Origin: Ursus arctos
Lineage: Eukaryota > Chordata > Mammalia > Carnivora > Ursidae
Reading direction: 5' to 3'
DNA: 64,000 nt
NCBI RefSeq assembly: GCF_023065955.2
Contig: NW_026622985.1
Location: forward strand, 2,192,001 to 2,256,000
Part shown: positions 12,731-24,230 of the stretch, piece after piece
Numbering within the stretch: the first letter of the stretch is position 1
Layout: every line of letters begins with the position of its first letter
Notes under the pieces: generated by a model
The model's database searches: none
What the model was told of the DNA's origin: nothing
Seen by the model: only the letters and a program-made list of their open reading frames with translations
Program-made: the position numbers and the translations under genes

Positions 12731-13555
12731 TATTGGATATACAAAATTCATTTTATAGATACTGAAGAATTTAGAATTAAAAGTTATAGAACAAAAAGTT
12801 GTTATATGACTATAAAGGGCATATTTAATTTCCAAATTACAAAAATTGTTTGAACCTTCCTGTTCCTTCTAAAATACCAAATACATTTGTTTTTATAAAT
12901 TCTCATAATAAAGTTATTGTACAAGTCAGGATTGTTATACCTATCTTAATTTGGATGTTTAAATTCTTTTCTGTGAATTTTCTTTTAGGGGTAATAAAAA
13001 AACATTCATTTCTTAGTACTGTTTGCAAAGCTTTTTAAAATGTCCTGGTATATTGTGGGCAGGGGACCATTAGAATGCTGAAAATGATGAAAAGTAAGCT
13101 TGGTTTTAAAATTCTATTACTCAAGATTCGGTTGTATGCCCTGAACATGCAGAACACTGAATCATGTTAGTACACTAATTACAGACATTTCCTTGAAGCC
13201 ATCTTGTCTGTCCACGTTTCAGACAGACAAGGGGATTGGAAACTGAATTTACTATGTTGGTTCTTTTGATTATCCTGAGTGCTAAATTTTAAAGCAACTT
13301 TTATGAAACCCGCTGGAAGAGTTTTTTCTGGTACCAATTCATTTTTATTTTGACTTTGTAATGAATGGTCATGCTCTTCATATGAACTTGAAGAATAATA
13401 CTTGAATGCATAGCTTAAGTGTTATGTGAATTAATAAGAATTGTAGTCTGTTGTATGAATTTACATGTAGAATAAATCAGTAGCTATTTAAGGTAGATAA
13501 TTATTTTTCAATAAAGTGTAATACTATTATATTAGTCAGTTTTGTAAAAATCTTT
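12731..13555. other. AT-rich stretch, nothing recognised
   Basis: No repeat family or coding frame recognised. A short palindrome-like 'tctgtccacgtttcagacaga' lies near 13208. Confidence 0.45.
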
Positions 13556-14130
13556 CTGGATTGCTCTTCACCTCTGCTACGAAGTGTGTCCCCTTCAAAT
13601 TTATACTTTGAAGTCGTAATCCCCAGTACCTCAGAATGTAACCGTATTTGGAGATAAGGTCTTTAGAGAGGTAATTAAGTTAAACTGAGGTTATTAGAGT
13701 GAGAGGGGTGCCTGGGTGGCTCATTTGGTTAAATGTCCCACTCTTGATTGTGGCTCAAGTCATGATCTGAGAGTCCTGAGATCCAGCTCCATGTTGGTCT
13801 CCACGCTCAAAAAGGAGTCTGCTTGTCCATCTCCCTCTTCTTCTTCCCCCACTCATGCTGCCTCTCTCTCTCTCTCTCTCTCAAATAAATAAAATCTTAA
13901 AAAAAAAAAAAGCAGAAGAGATAAGAACACAGACATTCAGAAGGAAGACCTTATGAGGAATCAGGAAGACAGCCACTTACAAGCTAAGGAAAGAGGCCTT
14001 TGGAAAAACCAACTTGCTAATACCTTGATCTTAGACTTGTAGCCTTCAGAATTATGAGAAAATAAATTTCTGTTATTTAAGCCACTTGGTCTATGATACT
14101 TTGTTATGGTAGCTCTAGCAAACTAATACA
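13556..14130 (+). mobile_element. MaLR-type solo LTR (MLT1/MST-like), split by a SINE
   Basis: Old LTR of the ERVL-MaLR class. Recognisable blocks are 'cagaatgtaaccgtatttggag' with 'aggtaattaagtta' at the 5' side, and 'aataaatttctgttatttaagccac' with 'ttgttatggtagc' near the 3' end, which include the LTR polyadenylation signal. No internal retroviral sequence is attached. The SINE at 13704-13911 interrupts it. Exact subfamily not assigned. Confidence 0.7.
13704..13911 (+). mobile_element. CAN-SINE inside the MaLR LTR
   Basis: Head aggggtgcctgggtggctca, CT-rich block, (CT)11 and AAATAAATAAAATCTT(A)n tail. No convincing TSD was found. The LTR resumes directly after the tail. Confidence 0.92.
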
Positions 14131-15568
14131 ATATCATTGTGCCAAATTATGTGTGACATGGCAAAGGTAGTTATAGGACGTTATTTATTTTGCTGCTATA
14201 TCTTTTACAATTGCACCATATAAAGCATTTGGTATCATGATTTACCTCTCTCCTAGCCAAAATGAACCTTTTCTTCCTCTATACATAAAGAAAATGATTT
14301 AGACTTCCAGGATAAAATGTATGTGATTAGCAATGGCTTCTCAAAATGTTTTTCCACCTGTAAAAATACAGAAAAAAAGCTGCAAAGTCACAACAAGAAA
14401 GAATGCAGAGATTCTCAGTATACTTCTCCCCAGAATCTGGAAAGAATTTCCACCAATTAAAGGGCTAGTGAAAGAGGAAGGAGAAACACAATCAGCTGAA
14501 GTGCTGAATTCCCATAAATTAAACTTCTGGTCCTTGAAATAGGCAGATTTAGGTCTGCCCACCCTCCAGCCCTCTGGCTTGAAGATTCCTAAAATCAGAC
14601 GGCCGTGCCATTCCCGACTTTGGGGTGCCCAAAGCCCCAAGCCCAGTCTTACCTGTCATGGCCAGCTTCCCACATCCAGGGAAGCCCAAGTCCAGAGATA
14701 GAGGAGGGAGGAAGGGAAATGGGTCAACCTATTGAAGATCCTGCTAGTCTAAACCCCAGAAAGTGTGTCAGCTGTGCAGGCTTCATTTTTTATTTAGTGG
14801 GGATGATGGGGGTTGAAGGTTCAGTGTGAGTAAGGAAAGAGGGAGACCAGGATGGAGACCCTCAGTGCTGCCCTTCCAGGATGGACAAGGTGTGTGTGTG
14901 GGGGGGGGGGGCACTGTCTCTCTGACTTCAATCTCTTACCTGTATCAACAGGGATCCAAGCAGGAGTTGGCTATGTAAGAAAAGAAAAAATAATTTTCCC
15001 TCTAACTTCTAGATTCTTGGCTGAGACTCTCCTGTAATAAAAACACAAATTAAGAAGAGAAAAATAAATTTAATTACATGTGTACATGAGGAACCCCCAC
15101 GAAGATATGAGACTCAAAGGACTGACCAGAGGAGGCAGTTTTTATACCTTTTAGACAGTGAAACAATAATTTGTGAAGAATTGATATAAGAGTTTGGGCT
15201 AGGGGCCTTCCTGTTTCTGCTGTTTTATCAAAATCCATATTTAATATGCCAAGACACCATCTTTTGGGTGGTGTGTCCTGAACTCCATCAGCTACATATA
15301 GGGATACATTTCTCCACCAGTCAATAGCAAGGAACCATCAGCAGAGAATGGACAGGGATGAAAAACAATGGGCTAAGGTAAAGTTCCCTGATACTGGAGC
15401 TAACTAAGGGAAGGGAGGGCTGGTATTAAATGAGAAGTACAAGAAGAGAAGTCAAATATGCATTATAGGAACTTTCTGTAGCCATTAAATGAATGTTTAC
15501 ATGGAATTTTGAAGGCATGCAGACACGTTTAAAACTCTAGAAAAATGTTAGTATGTACATGTTTAAAG
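14131..15568. other. No recognised gene; possible unclassified repeat at 15040-15420
   Basis: 14300-15030 is moderately GC-rich with a G12 run near 14901. Overlapping short frames on both strands (for example 14341-14640 minus) show no motif. The part from about 15040 ('taataaaaacacaaatta' onward) has the look of a diverged LTR or interspersed repeat, but I cannot assign it. Confidence 0.35.
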
Positions 15569-15579
15569 AAATACTCATA

Positions 15580-15760
15580 GAGGGGCTTCTGGGTGGCTCA
15601 GTCAGTTAAGCATCTACCTCTTGATTTTGGCTCAGGTCGTGGTCCCAGGGTCCTGAAATCGAGCTCTGCATCAAGCTCCAAGCTCAGTGGGGAGTCTGCT
15701 TGAGATTTTCTCTCTCCCTCTGCCCCTCCCCCCCAATAAATAAGTAAACACAATTAAAAA
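15580..15760 (+). mobile_element. CAN-SINE, plus strand
   Basis: Head gaggggcttctgggtggctc, CT/C-rich block, short AATAAATAAGTAAACA tail. Imperfect TSD of 11 bp: aaatactcata at 15569-15579 and aaatacccata at 15761-15771 (10 of 11). Confidence 0.92.
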
Positions 15761-15771
15761 AAATACCCATA

Positions 15772-17689
15772 TAAGTTGTGAATAGCCTCAGCATTTAGAT
15801 AAAGGTACTTTGATTATCTTATGCCACCTGTTTTTTTTTTTTTTTATCTTTCACATTCTCTTCAAAGAACATTCATTTTGAAAATGAAACAGTTTATTTA
15901 AAATATGGAAGGATTAAATGAAGTTTAAGAGGCTTAAAAATACAATCTACATTTAATCTAGAGAAACATTTGGTGTCTACTTTCTCTAGTATAATCTTTT
16001 ACAGCTGCATGTTCTTCATGCTGTGTGACTGACTTTGTCTTTACTGAAATTTAATCTTCCTTTCATTCAACTGTTCTACATAATAACACCTAATATTGGA
16101 AAGATAGCTATAGTTTACAAGACACTTATGCATAACTTCTCATTTAATCTTCACATCTGTCTTGACAAATAGGTAAAGTAGGAATTATTCTCACTGTTTT
16201 AGTGATGAAGGAGTCAAGCCAAATTAGATGACTTGAAAGTCCAAGGATATATAACCACCCCTTGGTGGGACCTGATTCTTCAGGTCTTGATGTCAAGGAC
16301 AATATCTTCTCAGCACCCCATAAACTATGTGAAATTTGCACCACTCCAGTGTAACCTGCCTAAATTCCTTAGGGGAATTTAGTAGGCCCATGGAACGCAG
16401 AGAAGAGAGGCTCATGGTCTAAGGAAAGTGCTTAACTTCTAGTCCCCCCTCCCCAACAAATGGAAAGAAGGTAGCTTATGAATACAGAGTCATCCTGGAA
16501 TGTGGGAGGAGGCTCTGAGGAGCTTCCAGGGTGGATTCTCTGCTCTAATCATGTTGTGAAGCATTTCTCCATGCCCATTAACCCATCTACCAGGAGAAGT
16601 ATTACAAACAGCTCCCCAATGCAAACACCTCTACCATCTGGAAATTAATGTAAAGTGTACTAGATACATATCATATGCTTCAAACTTGATGGTTACTTCC
16701 ACAGATGTTCCTCTATCCTTGATCCCCTTCCCTCTGTAAGAAACGAGTAAATCTAGCCCAGGAGAATGCAGGGGCAGTGACAGAGAATTTGGAAAGAGAC
16801 ACACTTGGTTTCTTTTCCGAGGTAATAATTTACTTTGGGAAAGTCACTTGTCTTAATGTATGCAATTTTCTCACGATATTCTAAGTCTTTGTAGTTTAGA
16901 ATTATAGAAGAGTGAAATTTACAGTTTAAAAAACTTTTTGCTTTAAGATATTATATGACTACCAAGCCTCATTAAAATACAAATAAAAACTGAAAAGTTT
17001 TTTTTTAAAGCAATCCCTGAACTATCATTAATTATCACACTTTACAGCTAACCTGAGAAAAATCTACTCATCCTAAAGGAATTTTTTTAGATTAAATGTA
17101 AACAAACAAACAAAAACATAATGTATCTGGTATCTATTGAGTATGAAATAAACATATATCCCTTTCCAATGCTGGCCTACTTTATTCCTCCTGGTGAAAA
17201 TTATCACCTTGGTTAATAACCTTATTCACTGATTCTCATTTGTGTATTCTGTGCCTGTCACACCCATCACCTTTCTGCTCCCTGCAAGGCTTCTGACTAA
17301 GCCCTCTGTGCACTTCTTTCACTGCGTGTTAAGAAATCCATGTTCATGTGAAAGCACGTTTGTTTGCTGAAGCTTTTTGTTAACAACAGAAGCACCTCAT
17401 CATCACGTATGTGAATCTGCTTTCTCTCACTTTTTTGTAACTCTTATCAAATTATAAACAGTAGATAAAATTATAGCAAGAAAGCATGTTGCTGGCTTGA
17501 AGGAGCTTAGAATATGATACAAGAATGTAGATTGTGTGTGTGTGTGTGTGCACACTCTCATATGTTTTTATAATAAAATCTGTACAGGGTTGAATGGAGA
17601 TGTGTAGGTAATTGGTAAATCTTAATAGGCATGAGCAGAAGGGCTGGCAGAAAAGTGTACATACATGCATTTGTAGATATTTGAGCTAA
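15772..17689. other. No recognised gene; contains one MIR
   Basis: Apart from the MIR at 16076-16250 and a short GT run at about 17535-17550, nothing is supported. The open frame at 16144-16344 (minus) is antisense to the MIR. Confidence 0.45.
16076..16250 (+). repeat. MIR SINE remnant
   Basis: Matches the MIR core in order: 'tctcatttaatcttcacat', 'taggtaaagtaggaattattctcactgttttagtgatgaag' and a 'caagccaaattagatgacttg' block. It is diverged and lacks a tail. Confidence 0.65.
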
Positions 17690-18120
17690 TAATTAAAATA
17701 TGAGCATGGAGGACATTCCATGCAGCCAAACAAAACAAGCAGTAGAATCACTGGAAGTAACTTGTGACCACTGGGATTTAGAGAACAAAAAGGTACAGTA
17801 AGAAGCATGCTTGAGGGGCACCTGGGTGGCTCAGTCGTTGGGTGTCTGCCTTCGGCTTAGGGCGTGATCCCAGGGTCCTGGGATCGAGCCCCACATCGGG
17901 CTCCCTGCTCCGCTGGGAGCCTGCTTCTTCCTCTCTCACTACCCCTGCTTGTGTTCCCTCTCTCTCTGGCTGTCTCTTTCTCTCTCTCTCTCTCTCTGTC
18001 AAATAAATAAATAAAATCTCAAAAAAGAAGAAGTATGTTTGAAGGCCCAGCACAGGAAAGGCATTGAAGAGGAAGTTTCAAGTAAATTTGGACTTCATTC
18101 TACAGTCAGTGAAGAGAATT
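17690..18120 (+). repeat. Possible L2-like remnant around the SINE
   Basis: 'gaggacattccatgcagcc' before and 'ttggacttcattctacagtcag' after the SINE resemble an L2 internal segment. Low similarity; assignment is tentative. Confidence 0.3.
17815..18028 (+). mobile_element. CAN-SINE, young-type copy
   Basis: Near-consensus head (ggggcacctgggtggctcag) and the variant CT block ending 'ctctctctggctgtctc', then (CT)n and AAATAAATAAATAAAATCTC. Imperfect 14-bp TSD: agaagcatgcttga at 17801-17814 and agaagtatgtttga at 18029-18042 (12 of 14). Confidence 0.95.
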
Positions 18121-18123
18121 ATT

Positions 18124-18166
<43 letters not shown>

Positions 18167-18170
18167 TTTT
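18121..18170. repeat. (TTTA)n microsatellite
   Basis: About 12 TTTA units. There is no SINE body on either side, so it is not simply a SINE tail in its present form. Confidence 0.95.
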
Positions 18171-18171
18171 T

Positions 18172-18300
18172 CATTCAACAAATATTTATTAAGCACTTGC
18201 CATGTTACCAAAGACACAGTTCCAGGCCTGGGGGCTCACTGGTAAATAAATCAGACAAGGTTTTCTGCCCTCATGGGTCTTCATTCTGCAGGCTCCAGGC
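18172..18300 (-). repeat. L2 3' end remnant
   Basis: 'cattcaacaaatatttattaagcacttgccatgtta' followed by a 'ccctcatgggtcttcattctgcag' block is the reverse complement of the L2 3' end. Diverged. Confidence 0.6.
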
Positions 18301-18370
18301 CTACGAGTTTGGCTGCGCTCTCTCACCAGAGCATTAAGTAAAGCCAGAGGTGACCCATACCCCTGTTTTG

Positions 18371-20302
18371 TCTTTTTTTTTTTTAAGTTTAAAATTGTAA
18401 TTCCAGTATAGTTAACATTCAGTGTTACATTAGTTTCAGGTGTGCAATATAGTGATTCGACACTCAGTGCTTATCAAGACAAGTGCACTATTTAATGCCC
18501 ATGACCTACTCCACCCATCCCTCCACCTACCTGCCCACTGGTCACCATCAGTTTGTTCTTCACTGTGAAGAGTCGGGTTCTTTGTTTGTCTCTATCTCTT
18601 TATTTTTCCTTCATTCATTTTGTTTCTTAAATCCCACATAATTATCTTTCTCTGACTTATTTCACTTAGTATTATAATCTCTAGCCCCGTCTATGTTGTT
18701 GCAAATGGCAAGATTTCATTCATTTTTATGGCTGAGTAATATTTCATTGTATATGTATATCTATCACTTCTTTATCCATTCATCTGTTGATGGAAAGTTG
18801 GGCTGTTATGATTTGGCTATTGTAAATAATTCTGCAATAAACATAGGGGTACATGTATCCCTTTGAATTAGTATTTAGTGCTTGCTTTTAGTAATTTTAT
18901 TTTTTTTGGTAAATCTCTAGTAGTGAGATTACTGGATCATAAGATAGTTTCATATTTAACTTTTTAAGGAATCTCCATACTGTTTTCCACAGTGGCTGCA
19001 CTAGTTTGCATTCCCACCAGTAGGCACAAGGATTCCTTTTTCTCCACATCCTCGCCAACACCTTTTGTTTCTTGTGTCTTTGATTATAGCTATTCTGACA
19101 GGTGTAATGTGATACCACATTGTTGTTTAATTTACATTTCCCTGATGATAAGTGATGTTGAGTATATTTTCATGAGTCTGTTGGCCATCTGGACGTCTTC
19201 TTTGGAGAAATGTCTATTCATGCCTCTGCCCATTTTTAAATTGGATTATTTATTTGAGCAGTATAGATTTGTATAAGTTCTTTACATACTTTGGATACTC
19301 ACCCTTATCTGATACGTCATTCAAATATCTCCCATTCACTAGGTTGCTTTTTAGTTTTGTTGACTGTTTCCTTCACTATGCAGTAGCTTTTTATTTTGAT
19401 GTATTCCCATTAGTTTATTTTTGCTTTTGTTTCCCTTGCCTCTGGAGACATATCTAGTAAGAAGTTGCTATGGCCAAGGTCAAGGAGGTTACTGCCTGTG
19501 TTCTGTTCTAGGATTTTTATGGTTTCATGTCCCACATTTAGATGTTTCACACATTTTGAATTTATCTTTGTGTATGATGTAAGAAAGTGGTACAGTTTCA
19601 TTCTTCTGCATGTTGCTGTCCAGTTTTCCCAAAACCATTTGTTGAAGAGAATTTTTTCCATTGGATATCCTTTCCAGCTTTGTCAAAGACTAATTGACCA
19701 TATAATTCTGGGTTTTCTATTCTGTTCTATTGACCTATGTGTCTATTTCTTGTGCCAGTACCATACTGTTTTGATCATGGCAGGTTTGTAATATAACTTG
19801 AAGTCTGTAATTGTGATACCTCCAGCTTTGCTTTTCTTTTTCAAGACTGCTTAGACTGTTTGGGGTCTTTTTGTGGATCCACACAAACTTTAGGATTGTT
19901 TGTTCTAATTCTGTGAAAAATGCTTTTGGTATTTTGATAGGGGTCACATTAAATGTGTAGATTTCTCTGGGTAGTATAGACATTTTAACAATATTTGTTC
20001 TTCGATCCATGAGCATGGAATGTCTTTCTATTTGTTTCATCTTCAGTTATGTTTTGTTTTGTTTTGCTTTAATCAATGTTTTATGGTTTTCAGAGCACAG
20101 GTCTTTAACCTCTTTGGTCAAGTTTATTTCTAGGTATCTTATTATTTTTGATGCAATTGTAAATGGAATTGTTTCCTCGATTTCTCTTTCTGTTGCTTCA
20201 TTATTAGTGTATAGAAATGTAACAGATTTCTGAACAATGATTTTGTATCTTGGAACTTTACAGAATTCACTTATCAGTTCTAGTAGTTTTTTGTGGAACA
20301 AT
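18371..20302 (-). mobile_element. 5'-truncated carnivore L1, minus strand
   Basis: Poly(T) at 18371-18384 marks the 3' end of a minus-strand L1. The 3'UTR (18385-18660) and the C-terminal half of ORF2 run to 20302. Minus-strand frames with ORF2p signatures include 20047-20301 ([28 protein letters not shown]) and 19735-20040 ([27 protein letters not shown]). Indels split ORF2 into at least four frames. At 20302 it abuts a plus-strand ORF2 segment. It is younger-looking than its neighbour. Confidence 0.88.
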
Positions 20303-21715
20303 ATTTAAAGAAGAATTAATACCAATTCTTCACAATGTCTTCAAAAAAATTAAAGACTAGGGAACACTTCCCAACTCATTCCATGAGATTATCATTATCC
20401 TGATAACAAAACAAGGCAAAGGCATCCCCAGGGAAAACAAACAAACAAAATCAACCAAACTACCCTCCTCCACTAAAACCCCAAAAAAGAAAAAAAAGCA
20501 AAGATGTAGAATAGTGCCTTTCAGAAATTAAAAAACTTATAAAAACCTTTAAAAAACTATTAAATCAAATCCAGAAACATATAAAGAATTATACAACATG
20601 TTGAAGTAGAATTTATCCCAGAAGTACAATGTTAGTTTAACATTAAAAAAACCAATTGTTGTGAAACACCATTTCACTAGAATACAGGGTGTATTAAGTG
20701 TGTCTTTTTATTGTTCTGTTTCTTGGTGCTTAGCCATCTTAGGCCTTGTTGACTCTGAGGGGACTGCCTCTCCCAGGGTTAGCCAATTCCTGGAAATAAC
20801 AACTTGCCTGCAAGTGTGCCTCTCATGCGCAAGCTAACCAATCCAAAGCACACCCCCACCCCACCACCTCCTTTATGTGGTTTTCACACCCATGGGTACT
20901 CTCTCACTGCCCTAATCATCCCAGGGCCAGCTACCAGACATCTAGAGACATTCCCTATATCCCAGAGGCCACCGAAATTATTCAAATTAAGCGATCCTAA
21001 ACCTGATTATCCTGCATAGACCATTCCTTCTGGCATACACCACAATAAAGGTTCTTGCCAACATTTTTCCCTCATTCCTCTGCCTCATTACTGACTGTGG
21101 TGCTCCCTTGTGTGGCCCTGCATACATGTCAGCCCTCCTGTTTCTAGGGAACTGTGAGCAAACTTATTCCTTCGTAACAGTCATTTCCATGTTTGCATGC
21201 TTGTTTACAAAAAATCCCAGGTACCCTCAAAACGCAGGGCAAAACCACATGATTATTTCAATAGACATAGAAAAACACTTGACAAAATCCAGCACTCTTT
21301 CATGAAAAAATGCACACAATGCACTAGGTATAGAAGGGGACTTCCTCAACCTAATAATGAATATCTACACAAAGCCCTCAGTTAACATTATATTTAATGG
21401 TGAAAGATTGAATGCTTAATTCTAAGCTCAGGAGCGAGATAAATGTGTCCACTCTTGCTACTTCTATTCATGATATCGTGTTGGAGGTTCTAGAGAGGAT
21501 AATTAGTCAAAAAAAAGAAGGAAAAGGCATTCTGATTAGAAGAGTAAAACTATATCTATTTGAACATAATATAATCTTGTATGTAGAAAATTCTACAGAA
21601 TTCACTAAAAAAAACCTATTAGAACAAAGCAGTAAGTAAAGCAAGGTTGCAAGATACAAGATCAATATACAAAAATCAATTTTCTTCTATAGACTAGAAT
21701 AATATTCTATTGCTG
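20303..21715 (+). mobile_element. L1 ORF2 middle segment, plus strand, split by an LTR
   Basis: Plus-strand ORF2 sequence begins abruptly at 20303 ('aaagaagaattaatacc', coding EELIPI), runs to about 20689, and resumes at 21237 with 'accacatgattatttcaat' (HMIISID) through 'ttgcaagatacaagatcaa' to about 21715. The frame is broken. The gap is filled by the LTR-like element at 20690-21236, and ORF2 continues across it with nothing missing. Orientation is opposite to the L1 on its left. Confidence 0.82.
20690..21236 (+). mobile_element. Solo-LTR-like insertion within L1
   Basis: 547 bp that exactly interrupt L1 ORF2. Ends are TG (20690) and CA (21236). GGG flanks both sides, or AGGG if the last A is counted in the duplication. 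An AATAAA polyadenylation signal lies at about 21041-21046, followed by a T-rich and a GT-rich stretch, as in the R/U5 part of a retroviral LTR. No retroviral coding sequence is attached. Family not assigned; ERV1-type is a guess from the 4-bp duplication. Confidence 0.6.
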
Positions 21716-21985
21716 TTGTAACAAGTTACCATAGATTTTGTGACTTAAAAAAATAAAGGTGTTATCTTGCAGTCCTGTAGGTCAGAAGTTTGATATGTAT
21801 CTCAATGGGCTAGATTCCAGATGTCAGCAGAGCTGCACTCCTTTCTGGAGGCTCCAGGGGAGAATTCATTTCCTTGTTTTTTTCAAACCCTATATGCTGC
21901 ATATGCTCTTTGACTCATGGCCCCTTCCTTGCATCATCCCACCCTCTGCTTCCATCACCATATGTCCCGTTCTCCCTCTGAGAGC
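21716..21985. repeat. Unclassified old interspersed repeat
   Basis: 'ctattgctgttgtaacaagttaccatag' followed by 'gtcctgtaggtcagaagttt' and 'ctttctggaggctccaggggagaattc' is a block seen widely in mammalian genomes as an old interspersed repeat. I recognise the pattern but cannot name the family. Confidence 0.5.
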
Positions 21986-21992
21986 TTGAGGG

Positions 21993-22185
21993 ATAATGGG
22001 AGTGATTACTTATGACTATGGGTTTTTTTTCTGGAGTGATGAAAATGTTCTCAAGGTGATTATGGGGATGGTTGTGCAATCCTGTAAATGCACTAAAATC
22101 AATTGAAGTTTAGACTTGAAATGGATGAATAGCATGGTATGCGAATTATATATTTCAATAGAGCTGCTAATAAAGATATAGAAAA
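21993..22185 (+). mobile_element. Old L1 3' terminus, plus strand
   Basis: 'ctggagtgatgaaaatgttct', 'gattatggggatggttgtgcaat' and 'gaattatatatttcaatagagctg' are the end of an L1MA/L1MB-type 3'UTR. It may belong to the plus-strand ORF2 at 20303-21715, but about 1 kb of the intervening L1 is missing. Confidence 0.7.
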
Positions 22186-23394
22186 AATAAGAACAATGAC
22201 ATGAACAATGCTTTCACACGAGAACATATAAATGGGTATCAAGTTGTACAATATAGTGTTTTCACAAAACTGTGCATTTTATTTACAATGTTATTATTTA
22301 TTTACAAATATTTTAAGTTCATGGTAAAAACCATAGGAACAAACATAAGAAAATGGGGGAATATTTGAAAATAATTGAGAAAAAATTACCAGGCAATTGT
22401 AATAGTGCGAATTTTAGAGTATAGTTTTTTATTCTCCATTAAGTCCAGATAATTTTTCATAATAAAGCTGAGACGAGAAGAGCTTATGTAAATTACATAG
22501 ATACAATTTTTTGAAATGTAGTGTAAATCTGTTTACTTTGATGATTTTAAGCATAATTTCACACCTAAGTGAATGATTATTTGAATCGTCTTATGTGGTA
22601 GTATTCTTAAACAAAATGTGCAGAAGGCAAAAAGAGCCACATTATCGAAAGCACTTATAAAAAAGGAAGAGTTCAGCTTCACGAGGTGATGAAATATTTT
22701 AATAGTGGTTTTAAAATTTGGCATTTAAACCTGTTAAGGTCTAGGGCAGCACTCCAGCCACTGGCAAGAGCATGAACGTTATTCTGGTTTATAAATGAGT
22801 TATGAGCAACACGACGAATGAGTGTGACATTCCAAATGCCTGAGTATAAACTTTGTCATAGAGACACTAAGGGAAATTAAGAGGGTAGTAAATTCAGAGC
22901 ATAAATAATAAATATTTCTTTATGCAACAGAGAGTCACATAGTGGAATTCATAGTCCTGGTAAGATGGCTAAATAAATATTGAGTCTCAGTAATTTTATG
23001 AGTAATAATAAAGGTTTATGTTAACCAGTACATTGATAAAAGTGTTGGCAAACAGATTGTATTAAGTAAGCTGTGTTAAGATCTGAGAAGGAGCCAATAT
23101 ATTCAGGAAAAGAGATTTGGTCCTGAAAGATATTTGAATGTGGAATTTGAGAGTAAGGTGCACATTCAGCTACACTGACCAGCAAGATTATTCATTGTTC
23201 ATTTATCTGTATCCTATCCAAGATGTTCCACCTTAAAAATATTTGTTTCCTTTTCGCCATTCCTTAAACTTACGGGTTATTCCCTCACTTGAAGACCACA
23301 TGGACAGGACTTGACTTAACCTATCAACTGTTGCGTCTACAGACCAAAGGCTCTTTATGGACAGGAGATGAAAAGTGTGGATAAATGCAATTCT
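22186..23394. other. No recognised feature
   Basis: AT-rich, no motif-bearing frame, no repeat I can name. Confidence 0.5.
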
Positions 23395-23407
23395 GGAAAA
23401 ATATTTA

Positions 23408-23640
23408 TTTTTATATAATTTATTTTTTTATTTTTTAAGACTTTATTTATTTGAGAGAGAGAGAGAGAGAGCGAGCATGTGTGGGAGGGGCAGAGGGAGA
23501 GTGAGAGTGAGAATCTTAAGCAGACTCCACGCTGAGTGCAGAGCCCGATGTGAGGCTCGATCCCAGGACCCCCGAGACCACAACTGGAGAGGAAACTAAG
23601 AGTTGGTCGCTCAACCAACTGTGTCACCCCAGCGCCTCCG
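23408..23640 (-). mobile_element. CAN-SINE, minus strand
   Basis: The minus-strand head is degraded (GGAGGCGCTGGGGTGACACAG), followed by a CT-rich block, (TC)9 and AAATAAAGTCTTAAAA. Probable diverged TSD: ggaaaaatattta at 23395-23407 and ggaaagttattta at 23641-23653 (11 of 13). Confidence 0.88.
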
Positions 23641-23983
23641 GGAAAGTTATTTAAAGGCGGGTATGATAGTACCTTTAAAGTATAATAGCACAGTAAATAC
23701 AAGTATTCCTACCTGATGTTTTGCTTAAATCCTGACTTGGAAAGTCCAGATTAGCCTAGTAGAAGACAATAACTTTTTAACTTACTTTATCTGCATGCTC
23801 AGTAAAATATTTATAAAAATGATAGGAATAATTATTGTCATTACTGTAAAGATAGCAGAACCTAATGTATAAATATTTTAAGCCAATGTCCAGCTGGAAC
23901 ATTCACGGATTTTAGCATTGATGGCAATGGAATACTAAATTAATAGCTACCAGTTATGAAACTGAATACTGATTCCTCAAATT

Positions 23984-24230
23984 ATAAGAGCTAACATTTA
24001 TTTAATACTTGCTATGTGTCAGGCAGTGTTGTATGCTTTAAGTAGAGGTAACACATTTGAGTCTATAAGATCAGTGACACTGTCTCTTTTACAGATGAGG
24101 TAACAGGGACAAAGAAGAAAACGAACCAAAGGCTTTGCAACATGATAATTCAAAGAGCTTAAATTCAAACCCTGAAAACCACTGTCTCTATTTTCAATCA
24201 CTCCTCTGTGCTGCTTTGCTGCACACTGAT
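23984..24230 (+). repeat. MIR SINE remnant, near full length
   Basis: Ordered match to MIR: 'agctaacatttatttaatacttgctatgtgtcaggcagtgtt', then 'ttttacagatgaggtaacaggga' and a final 'aaattcaaaccctgaaaacc' block. It is one of the best-preserved ancient repeats in the window. Confidence 0.85.
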
